Shown in pieces: positions 43,684 to 51,639 of a stretch of 64,000 nucleotides of DNA. The stretch is from Candidatus Jettenia sp. AMX2 (GTDB taxonomy: Bacteria > Planctomycetota > Brocadiia > Brocadiales > Brocadiaceae): contig CP129469.1 of NCBI GenBank assembly GCA_030583665.1, forward strand, positions 2,595,043 to 2,659,042, in the 5' to 3' direction. A model generated the notes under the pieces. That model had not been told where the DNA came from and did no database searches. It worked only from the letters and a program-made list of their open reading frames with translations. The translations under genes were made by a program, and so were the position numbers. Each line of letters starts with the position of its first letter. Position 1 is the first letter of the stretch.

Positions 43684-44133
43684 TTAAAGATCAACTGGAA
43701 CGCCTTTTTGTAAATCACCGGTCGTATGATTAATTATTTGATATAACTTTTCGTATTCTATTGGCTTATTCAGAATATAGTCCACACCTTCCTTTTTATA
43801 ATCAGCACTCTCCATGCTTAATTCACTGCCTGTCATCAGCACAACCGTTGTTTTCACCTTTTTTTTGGAAGCATCATATTCCTTGATATATCTTGCAACC
43901 TTCCATCCATTGAACTTTGGCATTGCAAGATCGCATAAGACAACATCATACAAATTACGCTCATACATCTTTAAGCCTGCACCCGGATCTTTTGATACAG
44001 ATACGCGGTAACCTCTTGACTCAAGAATAATCTTCATCATATCCAGTATCATTTCCTCGTCTTCAATCACAAGAATGTGAACATCCTTCGTACAGTATAT
44101 GCTCCCTTTCTTTTCAGATCGCACCATACCCAT
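43684..44133 (-). CDS. Single-domain response regulator
   Basis: The 149-aa product has a 17-residue N-terminal extension and then a receiver domain: ILVIEDEEMILDMMKIILES, phosphoacceptor D68 in VVLCDLAMPKFNGWKVA, MTGSELS, and ILNKPIEYEKL. It has no output domain. The upstream DNA carries a decayed histidine-kinase ATPase remnant that overlaps its start region, so it may be the surviving half of a former two-component unit. GAGAGAAAAGG precedes the ATG. Confidence 0.82.
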   Translation of the reverse strand: MGMVRSEKKGSIYCTKDVHILVIEDEEMILDMMKIILESRGYRVSVSKDPGAGLKMYERNLYDVVLCDLAMPKFNGWKVARYIKEYDASKKKVKTTVVLMTGSELSMESADYKKEGVDYILNKPIEYEKLYQIINHTTGDLQKGVPVDL

Positions 44134-44487
44134 CCTTTTCTCTCGTAAACCAAAGGCACTTTACGTACATCGTAATTCCCACACCGGGGGCTGCTTTCAA
44201 ACTTACTGTCGCTGCAATATTTGAGGTATTAACATATACCAGACTCATTCCAAGTCCTATTCTCCTTATTCCGTGAGAATTGTTGAGTCTTGCATCTCAT
44301 TATATCGCTCCGTTTCTTGCGGCCTTTGCTGTTTCTTCGGGGTAACAATAACCTTGGTGCCGGAACCCTTCATTAACTCAGTCTTTACTATTTTCCAGAC
44401 AGCCATGCTGGAACAGGACGGCATTCTATCAATTTCACTCTTTAAGCTCAAGTATTTTTTTTGCGTAAATAAGACCAAAATTTTCAA
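44115..44487 (-). pseudogene. Decayed histidine kinase-like ATPase remnant
   Basis: Two out-of-frame pieces lie between csrA and the receiver gene. One piece (44487-44266, 73 codons) has KGSGTKVIVTPKK and ends in NEMQDSTILTE. The other (about 44292-44115) reads GIRRIGLGMSLVYVNTSNIA, then LKAAPGVGITMYVK. This is the G2-box and C-terminal part of a HATPase domain, in another frame. Together they look like the last part of a kinase ATPase domain broken by a frameshift and lacking the DHp and N box. The first 73-codon piece alone is not recognised; the family assignment rests mainly on the second. Confidence 0.4.
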
Positions 44488-44489
44488 AG

Positions 44490-44756
44490 TTATAATGCTT
44501 GTTCAGCCTGTGGGATTCCAGGTTTCGTTAGGCTGGTTACATCCCTGGCAGAATCTGCCAGGTCAATTATGCCTGAAGAAGAGGCCAACTGATTTTCTTC
44601 TTTAATCTTTTTAAATATTTCTTGTCTGTGTATGGTTATATCTTTTGGGGCATTAATGCCTAATTTTACGTTATTTTTGTTTATCTCTATAACAGATATC
44701 TCGATATTCTCCTGGATTATTAAACTTTCGCCTAACTTCCTTGTTAGTATGAGCAT
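44490..44756 (-). CDS. csrA: CsrA, translational regulator
   Basis: RNA-binding repressor that in many bacteria controls flagellin mRNA. The 88-aa product starts MLILTRKLGESLIIQENIEI, then VKLGINAPKDITIHRQEIFK, the standard CsrA core. A C-terminal extension of about 28 residues (from about position 60) is polar. The start is 35 nt after the fliW stop. The fliW-csrA pairing next to flgL is the classic flagellin-homeostasis arrangement, in which FliW binds CsrA or flagellin. Confidence 0.95.
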   Translation of the reverse strand: MLILTRKLGESLIIQENIEISVIEINKNNVKLGINAPKDITIHRQEIFKKIKEENQLASSSGIIDLADSARDVTSLTKPGIPQAEQAL

Positions 44757-44791
44757 TTGTAACCATCCTGGTTTTTTAACAAAATTCTTTA

Positions 44792-45211
44792 TTAAATTAA
44801 ATAATAGTGTATCGGGAATTTATCATCGGTAAGAATAAGTTGTTTTGCGACATTTTCTCTGGGATTATAAATAATAGGGGCTCTTAAATTGGCCCTGATC
44901 GATAAGAAGGTTTGTGATACAACCATCAACGAGAAGACAATGACTTCATTACTATTTTTTAAACGAATGTCATCAAGGTCTTGGGTCTGGAGTTTGATAG
45001 AGTACCCGTCATGAACAAAAAACGGAGATACCACAGGAAATGCGATATCAGGCTTATCAACACATTGCAACCAGAAGGTAGGGAACATTGTTTCCTTTTC
45101 TGCCAGTATATACTGTTTGCAATCCTCGAAGCCTAAGATAGGTTTCGTAAAATTGATTATCTCATCCGCATTGAATTTAATTTCATCGAACAGGCGTGTT
45201 TTTAGTAACAT
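44792..45211 (-). CDS. fliW: FliW, flagellar assembly factor and CsrA antagonist
   Basis: From the ATG at 45211 (GAAAGATCT upstream) the 139-aa protein starts MLLKTRLFDEIKFNADEIIN and continues FTKPILGFEDCKQYILAEKE, the FliW N-terminus. Later it has PVVSPFFVHDGYSIKL and RANLRAPIIYNPRENVAKQL. A longer frame from 45331 would overlap flgL and has no family match in its first 40 residues, so I reject it. FliW binds flagellin and releases it to free or hold CsrA. Confidence 0.93.
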   Translation of the reverse strand: MLLKTRLFDEIKFNADEIINFTKPILGFEDCKQYILAEKETMFPTFWLQCVDKPDIAFPVVSPFFVHDGYSIKLQTQDLDDIRLKNSNEVIVFSLMVVSQTFLSIRANLRAPIIYNPRENVAKQLILTDDKFPIHYYLI

Positions 45212-45290
45212 AGATCTTTCTTTCATAAATTTCAATAGTTTTGCAAATCTTCGGAAGGAACAATGTACTTTTGAAAAATACCGCTTCTTT

Positions 45291-46193
45291 TTAAAGATAA
45301 TCCAGGATAGACGTCTTAAAGATAAGTGCACTGAAGGCCAAAGATGCCTGAAATATGTTTTCCTGTTCCCGAAGTCTCAGAACCAGTTCCGCCAGATCTG
45401 CACTTTCTGTTGATGATAATATGTTTTGAAGCGAAAGTTTTGTATCAGCAACCTTGTTATCAACAAGTTCTAACGTGTTAGAAATACTTCCAGCCTTTGC
45501 TATCGCATCCAGAATGCCTTTCGATGCATTATCCAAGTTGTTTAATTGTTCCCTTGCAAGTGAAACAGTCCCGCCAGAAAGGGCATCCCTTATCTGAATA
45601 ATTGAACTCAGTAGCTCATTATCAGTAAACACTTCACTGCCTGGCTGATTAACTGTTACATTGGTATTAGGACCAATCCGCAAAGCTATTTTTTCCCGGT
45701 TCCCATTATAGTTTACCTCTGATATTTGCCCGTTTGAGTTGCGCATTGCCTCAAATGGCAAAGTTGTTGTTTTTGTACCGGCAAAAATGTAGCGCCCCAC
45801 CAGTGAGGAATTTGCTTCCTGTAACACAGATTCCAGAAGCTGGTTTATTTCCGTTGCAATTTTATTTCTTCCATCCTGGTCAACCGAACTGCTTACCCCT
45901 TGCATGGTTAATTCTCTTATCCTTTGAAGTATATCAGAGGTATTTTGTAAAACTGATGCGTTAAAATCCAATGATTGTTTTGCAGTTTGAATATTTGAGG
46001 AGTACTGGTTAAGTCTGAGATATTCGGTCTGTAATCTCAGGATATTTCTTGTATCGGCAGGACCATCTGAAGGGCGGTTTATTTTTTTACCGGTAGAGAT
46101 TTGTTCCTGAAGTTTATTCATATTAGACATATTCTGTTGAATATTCGCAAGTGTTGTGTTAACGAAAATTTCAAGATTTACTCTGGTAGCCAT
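45291..46193 (-). CDS. flgL: FlgL, hook-filament junction protein HAP3
   Basis: The 300-aa product has the flagellin-like N-terminal helix (NIQQNMSNMNKLQEQISTGK, KINRPSDGPADTRNILRLQT). The middle has QEANSSLVGRYIFAGTKT. The C-terminal flagellin-like helix includes NTLELVDNKVADTKLSLQNI and ends in ASLAFSALIFKTSILDYL. It lies 15 nt after flgK. Its length and the hook-junction motif GRYIFAGTKT make flgL a better call than flagellin. Confidence 0.94.
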   Translation of the reverse strand: MATRVNLEIFVNTTLANIQQNMSNMNKLQEQISTGKKINRPSDGPADTRNILRLQTEYLRLNQYSSNIQTAKQSLDFNASVLQNTSDILQRIRELTMQGVSSSVDQDGRNKIATEINQLLESVLQEANSSLVGRYIFAGTKTTTLPFEAMRNSNGQISEVNYNGNREKIALRIGPNTNVTVNQPGSEVFTDNELLSSIIQIRDALSGGTVSLAREQLNNLDNASKGILDAIAKAGSISNTLELVDNKVADTKLSLQNILSSTESADLAELVLRLREQENIFQASLAFSALIFKTSILDYL

Positions 46194-46208
46194 CAGGATA
46201 AATACCCT

Positions 46209-48380
46209 TTATAATTTCATGAGAATATCATTTATTTCGCTTATAACAGAAATATATCTTGCTGAAGCCTGAAAGGCCTGCTGAAACCTTAGCATATGAA
46301 TCATTTCTTCATCTATAGATACGCCGGATATTTCCTGGCGGCGATTTTCCAGATTCATCAGCAACATTTGAAAACTTTCTTTCTCGCTGGCTTTTTGTGC
46401 TGTTTCTGTTCCCAATTGAGCAACAATGTTATGAAGAAAATCGCTAAACGTTGAACCATTGATAAGTTTGCTGTCCTGCAGGCTGATCAACCTGAGTGCA
46501 TTTGAATTATCTCCGGCTGACCTCGTTGTAGCAGCGGCTATCCTGGTCACATCGTCTATAATAAACTGTGTCACTCTGATCGTAGAAGCATCGCTACCTC
46601 CAAAAAATGTGTTCAAACCCAAAGAAGTAAGTATATTGCTGGTGTCCGGGTTGCCGGAAACATCAAACAATAATTTATCTCCTGCCGCAATATCTCCATG
46701 CTCAAAACTCACATATATACCATCTGTTATTTGCAGATAGCCGCCGCTATATGAAGAACCAACATCAAGATCTGCCAGTACTTTGCCTATCGAATCAGTT
46801 ACCCTGATTTTGGAGTTGCCGGTTCCAATACTGCCATCTCCTGCGTCCATTACCGTGAGTGTGAAAATATCATTATCATTACCCGTATGATACCCGGAGA
46901 CTGTTACCCTGGCATCACCAATATTACCGGGATTGGTGTCCAGTTCCCTTGTGAAATTGAATTGATAACCACTATCTGCCACGATTGTCAGGAATCCATT
47001 ATTAACACTTGCATGAATGTTTGCAATGCCTGATATCTTTGCAGCCAGTGTGTTGAGGGTTTCTTCCGATGCAATACTCATACTGGTTTTTGTGATTTCG
47101 CCGGATGGGCTAATGACATTTATATACAAAATTCCATCGGTAACATCCGTTGAGGCTGGAACATCATCGGTATATTCCCCGCTTATGGTTAATTGGGTGT
47201 TACTGTCAACTGATAGTATTTTATAAAAGTTCCCATCGCTAAGTTTTATAAAATTATTTACTCTAACATTACTGCTGAACAAAGTGCCGTCTCCAGTGAC
47301 AGTGGTTGTTCCGTTTCCATTACTGGTGCTTGTAACAGTACCTGTCGCATATTTAGTAACGGAAGGGTGAAAAGGAAGTCCGGTATCTGTCAGTGGATCA
47401 TCGGCATTATTAGCCATATTTGTACTGGTCAGAGAAGTAAAGCCTCCGCTTAACCCAATACCGGTTGTGTGCACATTATTTACTTCCTTAATAAAACTGG
47501 CAGCCAGGGTATTTAAAAGTTGTATATATTTTGGAATCGTCTTATTCTGCATATCCAGCAGGCCCCTTAGCTCGCCCTGGTTAATATTGTTTGTTGACAG
47601 ATTATATATCTCAATACTTCCGCCTTCGCCGGGAGATGCTGTAATTTCTTTAAATTTATAGCCATATACCACTGAAGTTCCTCCCAGCACAACATCGACG
47701 GAGCTATTCCGGTTGTTTTTTACTATTCTGATGTCAGCCAGCTTGCTCAACCTGCTTAAGAGATTGTCTCTTTTATCCAGCAAATCATTTGCACTACTGC
47801 CGGAATATATTTCAATTTCCATAATCCTTTGATTCAGGGATGCAATCTGGCTTGTAATACTATTCAGTTCACCTGTCTTTGTTTCTATCATTCGGCCAAC
47901 ATTATCCTTAAGCCTCCCGAATTGCTCGTCCAGAGACCGGAAACTGTACGTGACCAGATTTAATGCATCCTGTAATAACTGATACCTGTTACTGCCAAGT
48001 TCAGGGTTTGCCGACAATTCATGGATGCTCTGGAAAAACTTTTCCATCATCCCATTTAAACTGGATCCGGAAAGTTCATTAAAAATTGCTTCCAGATTCT
48101 TTAGAATACTGTTTTGTACTTCTGAACTGCCCAATAAAGAGGTAAAATTATTAATTTGAGGGTCGAGCATATCATCTTTTATCCTTAGGATCTGTTCTAT
48201 GGAAGCGCCCGAACCAATAAGACCAAACGGAGAAATATTGGGAATGTTTGTACTAATCGAAAGTGATTGCCGGCTGTATCCCGGGGTATTGACATTTGCA
48301 ATATTGTGTCCTATGATTTGCAAGGCGCGCTGTGAAGTCAACAGCCCGCTTAATCCGATTGAAATATCTGATGAGGCCAT
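46209..48380 (-). CDS. flgK: FlgK, hook-filament junction protein HAP1 (enlarged)
   Basis: At 723 aa it is longer than most FlgK proteins (about 550). The N-terminus is DISIGLSGLLTSQRALQIIG, HNIANVNTPGYSRQSLSIS. The C-terminal helix ends with MIHMLRFQQAFQASARYISV. The extra length lies in the middle (about residues 320-560). That part is rich in T, S, G and D with beta-repeat character (YATGTVTSTSNGNGTTTVTG, then GNDNDIFTLTVMDAGDGSIG), probably surface-exposed domains. It is cotranscribed with flgN (24 nt) and flgL (15 nt). Confidence 0.95.
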   Translation of the reverse strand: MASSDISIGLSGLLTSQRALQIIGHNIANVNTPGYSRQSLSISTNIPNISPFGLIGSGASIEQILRIKDDMLDPQINNFTSLLGSSEVQNSILKNLEAIFNELSGSSLNGMMEKFFQSIHELSANPELGSNRYQLLQDALNLVTYSFRSLDEQFGRLKDNVGRMIETKTGELNSITSQIASLNQRIMEIEIYSGSSANDLLDKRDNLLSRLSKLADIRIVKNNRNSSVDVVLGGTSVVYGYKFKEITASPGEGGSIEIYNLSTNNINQGELRGLLDMQNKTIPKYIQLLNTLAASFIKEVNNVHTTGIGLSGGFTSLTSTNMANNADDPLTDTGLPFHPSVTKYATGTVTSTSNGNGTTTVTGDGTLFSSNVRVNNFIKLSDGNFYKILSVDSNTQLTISGEYTDDVPASTDVTDGILYINVISPSGEITKTSMSIASEETLNTLAAKISGIANIHASVNNGFLTIVADSGYQFNFTRELDTNPGNIGDARVTVSGYHTGNDNDIFTLTVMDAGDGSIGTGNSKIRVTDSIGKVLADLDVGSSYSGGYLQITDGIYVSFEHGDIAAGDKLLFDVSGNPDTSNILTSLGLNTFFGGSDASTIRVTQFIIDDVTRIAAATTRSAGDNSNALRLISLQDSKLINGSTFSDFLHNIVAQLGTETAQKASEKESFQMLLMNLENRRQEISGVSIDEEMIHMLRFQQAFQASARYISVISEINDILMKL

Positions 48381-48404
48381 TTTTATCTCCTCAAATTATC
48401 TTGT

Positions 48405-48905
48405 TTATGCGTTTATTTCAAAAAATATTTTTTTAAGTTCAGGCCCATTTAATTTTCCGGATCTCTGATAGGTAGAGTCATTCAGTGACTCACTGCATAC
48501 AGCTTTTATAAGATTATTAATATACTCAAGTGAATATTTTGTAAGAGATGTATTGATCTTGTTAATTTCCTCTACCTTTCTAACTATTCCGGTCAAAATA
48601 TCATATTGTTCCCTGAATTTATCCTTATATGGTTCTGCGATCTGTTCGATAAGCCTGCCCAATTTTAGCGGATCGTTGGTATTTCCCAGCGATTCATTTA
48701 TTGAGAACATAAGGTATCTTCTTTTTTCTTCATAAAGCATAACCCTCTCTGCCAGGTTTCGTTCCAGATAAATAACTGATTCAAGTTTGTCTATGTCCCC
48801 GGAAATTATGTGCTTTTTCTTATCCAGTGCCGCAAGAAGTATATCTTTATACGTGGCGATCATTTCGTTCAGTGTTCCGGACAGGTTTTGTAATAAATTT
48901 TCCAA
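48405..48905 (-). CDS. flgN: FlgN-like chaperone for FlgK/FlgL
   Basis: The 166-aa product is helical and charged. Its pattern LSGTLNEMIATYKDILLAAL, KKHIISGDIDKLESVIYLER, NLAERVMLYEEKRRY matches the FlgN family, which chaperones the hook-junction proteins. The TTG at 48905 gives the longest form, and its ribosome site is weak, so a downstream start is possible. It lies directly upstream of flgK. Confidence 0.85.
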   Translation of the reverse strand: MENLLQNLSGTLNEMIATYKDILLAALDKKKHIISGDIDKLESVIYLERNLAERVMLYEEKRRYLMFSINESLGNTNDPLKLGRLIEQIAEPYKDKFREQYDILTGIVRKVEEINKINTSLTKYSLEYINNLIKAVCSESLNDSTYQRSGKLNGPELKKIFFEINA

Positions 48906-48928
48906 GATAGTATATCCGTTTATTGTGA

Positions 48929-49249
48929 TTATGGTTGTTTTTTATCACGAACAAGCTGTTGATAAAGCATCTTTGCTATACCAACGCCACCCTTACCGGC
49001 CATTTCCTCCGCAAGGGAAGACAGCATGAGTCCCTCGTATAACTGGGTAGAGTTCTCTTTTTCAAACAGTCCGGACTGGGGTATTGTTTTCCACATTGCC
49101 TGGAGTACCATATTTAACAATACTGCTTCAAAATTCTTTGTGGCCTTCTCAAGTTCGGATGGGGATTCAGAGGTGGTCTTTAAAATATTTCTGGAACTTT
49201 CGGCCTTTGCGGCAGTAATCAGGAAGCCGCTGTTGGATGATATTTCCAT
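48929..49249 (-). CDS. flgJ: FlgJ-type rod-binding protein without muramidase domain
   Basis: The 106-aa product has only the rod-binding domain: ATKNFEAVLLNMVLQAMWKT, IPQSGLFEKENSTQLYEGLM, LSSLAEEMAGKGGVGIAKML. The peptidoglycan hydrolase domain found in enteric FlgJ is absent, as in many non-proteobacterial homologues. GGGAGAAAG precedes the ATG. The DNA just upstream is the truncated start of a DUF559 gene, part of a repeat module inserted between flgI and flgJ. Confidence 0.93.
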   Translation of the reverse strand: MEISSNSGFLITAAKAESSRNILKTTSESPSELEKATKNFEAVLLNMVLQAMWKTIPQSGLFEKENSTQLYEGLMLSSLAEEMAGKGGVGIAKMLYQQLVRDKKQP

Positions 49250-49267
49250 TTATGATCTTTCTCCCTA

Positions 49268-49336
49268 TTAATAGATCGTCTTGGTGGGTCGTTTTCTGAG
49301 AATTTTTGCTCTATGCCGTAGTTCTTTTTTCATCAT
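49268..49336 (-). pseudogene. Truncated DUF559 gene start (18 matching codons)
   Basis: From ATGATG at 49336-49331 the frame reads MMKKELRHRAKILRKRPT and then diverges to KTIY and a stop at 49268. The first part matches the N-terminus of the DUF559 gene at 23625-23954 with at most one change. It ends where copy B of the module joins flgJ upstream DNA. It shows the ancestral start codon that copy A has lost. Confidence 0.75.
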
Positions 49337-49748
49337 TATTCACCCCCACCTGACCTCCCCCATCAAGGGGGAGGAAATTTTCGTATTTCGAACTTGGTTG
49401 CGGCCAAAGGCCGCGCCAAGCCCGAAGGGCTGATATGCTTATAGTAAATGAACAAACAAAAACCAACAACCCCGAAGGGGTGATATTATTATAGCCAATG
49501 AACAACTGCCGACTGATAACCCCAAAGGGGTAGCATGATAGTAAGATGATCATGGGTTTCCTATGTCACCCCTTCGGGGTTAGAAATCTTTTGTATGACA
49601 TTTGCTATAATCATGACATCCCTTCGGGATTAGAAAACAAAAAATAAATCGTAATAGTTCACCGCAAAGGTACAAAGAAAGAACGCATTTGAAATTGTTT
49701 CGAAATCCGCAATCCGAAATCCGAATTTGGTTGCGGCCACAGGCCGCG
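49283..49748. repeat. DUF559-linked repeat module, copy B, between flgI and flgJ
   Basis: About 465 nt nearly identical to 23907-24346 (copy A), same orientation. It has an extra palindrome unit (about 49470-49530) and lacks copy A's GC-rich hairpin. It ends in GCGGCCACAGGCCGCG. It separates flgI from flgJ by 511 nt and carries the first codons of a DUF559 gene at one end. The shared sequence is too long to be an ordinary REP repeat. Confidence 0.9.
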
Positions 49749-49760
49749 CTAAGATATCTG

Positions 49761-50900
49761 TTACATAATAATAAGTTCTGCATGAAGGGCTGAAGCCTCT
49801 TTGATTGCCTGAAAGATTGCTATAAGATCGTTTGGCGTCACACCGAGTATGTTTAACGCACGTGCTATTTCAGAAACACTCACACCACTGGGTAAAACAT
49901 GCAGTCTTGTATCTTTTTCTTCAACCTTAATGTCCGTGCGCGGAACAACAGTAGTTTCTGCACCCCCCGGTGCAAAAGGAGAAGGCTGACTCACTTCTGG
50001 TCTTTCCGTTATTGTTATCGTAAGGGGCCCGTGCGCAACGGCCACCGTTGAAATCCTGACATTCTCCCCGACAACAATTGTCCCGGTTCTCTCATTAATA
50101 ACAACTTTGGCAGTAGTACCAGGTGTGACAGGCAGTTTTTCTATCCTGGATACAAACAGGGTTATCATATCCGGCGTTTTGAATTCCTGTGGAGGGTTCA
50201 CCTCAATCTCGGCAGCGCTTATGGCTTTAGCGGAGTCAGGATACATCGCATTGATGACCTCCATTATGCGAATAGCAGTGGTAAAATCAGCATCATACAG
50301 GCTGAGCCTGATCTTGTTCTCGTGAAGGATGTAAACAGGAATGTCTTTTTCTACGACCGCTCCGTTCGGAATGCTTGCTGTTGTAACAATATTCTTTCTC
50401 ACTTCCTGAGCTTCTCCGGCTGCCAGAAATCCACCACCCAGAGACAAAGGCCCTTGTGCAATTGCATAAACTTTATTATCAATTCCTTGTAGTGCAGTGT
50501 GGAGAAGCACGCCGCCCCGCAGGTTTTCTGCATCACCAATAGAAGAAATCAGAACATCCATACGGAAACCTGGCTTGGCAAAAGGAGGAATCTTTGCCGT
50601 TACCATAACCGCAGCCATATTTCTTGAATCAAGATCATTAATCGTTGTTACCGACCCGAGTTTTTCGAATACATTTTTTGCCAGCTGTCTCGTGAGACCA
50701 AACCTGGTCGTATCTCCTGTTCCCTCCAGGCCAATTACAAGGCCGTAACCAAATAAGTAATTATCCCTGATACCCTGGATACCTGCAATATCTTTAATAC
50801 GTGTGGTTATATTACCATATGCGGAAGTAAGCACCGGGGTATGGCATGTCGAAATCAGTACAAGAATACCCAGTATGCAACGAAATATAGAATTATTCAT
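49761..50900 (-). CDS. flgI: FlgI, P-ring protein
   Basis: Periplasmic ring protein. The 379-aa product has a signal peptide (CILGILVLISTCHTPVL). It has family signatures RIKDIAGIQGIRDNYLFGYG, LVIGLEGTGDT, and GPLSLGGGFLAAGEAQEVRK. The C-terminus has SVSEIARALNILGVTPNDLI, AIFQAIKEASALHAELIIM. AGGAAAG precedes the ATG. The 5' end is 43 nt after flgH. Confidence 0.97.
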   Translation of the reverse strand: MNNSIFRCILGILVLISTCHTPVLTSAYGNITTRIKDIAGIQGIRDNYLFGYGLVIGLEGTGDTTRFGLTRQLAKNVFEKLGSVTTINDLDSRNMAAVMVTAKIPPFAKPGFRMDVLISSIGDAENLRGGVLLHTALQGIDNKVYAIAQGPLSLGGGFLAAGEAQEVRKNIVTTASIPNGAVVEKDIPVYILHENKIRLSLYDADFTTAIRIMEVINAMYPDSAKAISAAEIEVNPPQEFKTPDMITLFVSRIEKLPVTPGTTAKVVINERTGTIVVGENVRISTVAVAHGPLTITITERPEVSQPSPFAPGGAETTVVPRTDIKVEEKDTRLHVLPSGVSVSEIARALNILGVTPNDLIAIFQAIKEASALHAELIIM

Positions 50901-50943
50901 GGTGTCCGCTTTCCTGCCTTGATTAAATAAAGCATATCACGGT

Positions 50944-51597
50944 TCAAAACGGCCATACAATATCTCTTAACCTGTTAAACCATCCTTTTGACCCTGCCCT
51001 GGTCAGCCATCCTTTTCCTTCAAGTCCGAATGTTACGTTTGTCATCTTGCTTGATTCTATCACGTTATTCCTGCTTATATCGATAGGTCTTGCTATCCCG
51101 GTAAGCTTCAGGGTATAATTTTCTTTATTTGCAGACACGCGCCTTCTCCCTTCAAGAACAAGGTTGCCATTGTCGAGTACCTCTACAACATTTGCTGTAA
51201 TCGTCAGGCTTATACTCCGCCTGCTGTCATAGGATCCCTCCCCTTTAAAATCGTCATTAAACTCTGAATTAAAGCTGTTTGCAGGCCTGTCGGTAAATCT
51301 GGCGTTCTCCCCATGAGTCAGTTGACGTAGTAACCCACTCTGAAATTTTTTGTTGTCAGTTGACGCAGAAACCGAACTCACGTTATTCGTGTTAGATCTT
51401 TCACCATAATCAATCATTGTTGATTCAGATACTGCTATGGTTACAATATCACCGATTCTTCTGCCTACATTATCATCAAAAAGATTATAGTTTGCAGCAG
51501 CCCTTTTTTGCCATAATGAACTGGCAATAACCTTATCACATATCCCGGCAAAAATACTTGCCATTACAATAAGTTTAACTATGAGGTTTGTACACAT
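50944..51597 (-). CDS. flgH: FlgH, L-ring protein
   Basis: Outer-membrane ring protein. I choose the ATG at 51597, with GGGAGGAG upstream; an in-frame ATG at 51624 adds nine residues. The 217-aa product has a hydrophobic leader (NLIVKLIVMASIFAGIC). The family core is LFDDNVGRRIGDIVTIAVSE, then FKGEGSYDSRRSISLTITAN, VEVLDNGNLVLEGRRR and ENYTLKLTGIARPIDISRNN. FlgH is normally a lipoprotein. Here the only leader Cys follows AGI, not a standard lipobox, and a signal peptidase I site near VIA is equally plausible. Confidence 0.93.
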   Translation of the reverse strand: MCTNLIVKLIVMASIFAGICDKVIASSLWQKRAAANYNLFDDNVGRRIGDIVTIAVSESTMIDYGERSNTNNVSSVSASTDNKKFQSGLLRQLTHGENARFTDRPANSFNSEFNDDFKGEGSYDSRRSISLTITANVVEVLDNGNLVLEGRRRVSANKENYTLKLTGIARPIDISRNNVIESSKMTNVTFGLEGKGWLTRAGSKGWFNRLRDIVWPF

Positions 51598-51639
51598 TTT
51601 CTCCTCCCTTTCAATAAACCACATAAAAGCGGAACATAC

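Noticed and set aside
45212-45331. N-terminal extension of FliW
   Set aside because: The first 40 residues match no FliW and overlap flgL; the ATG at 45211 has a ribosome site and the family start.
45291-46193. Flagellin gene
   Set aside because: The flagellin-like ends and the GRYIFAGTKT motif, together with position after flgK, fit FlgL. No fliC is present in the window.
49311-49783. Short minus-strand frames in repeat copy B
   Set aside because: They read through palindromic repeats and have no homology signal.
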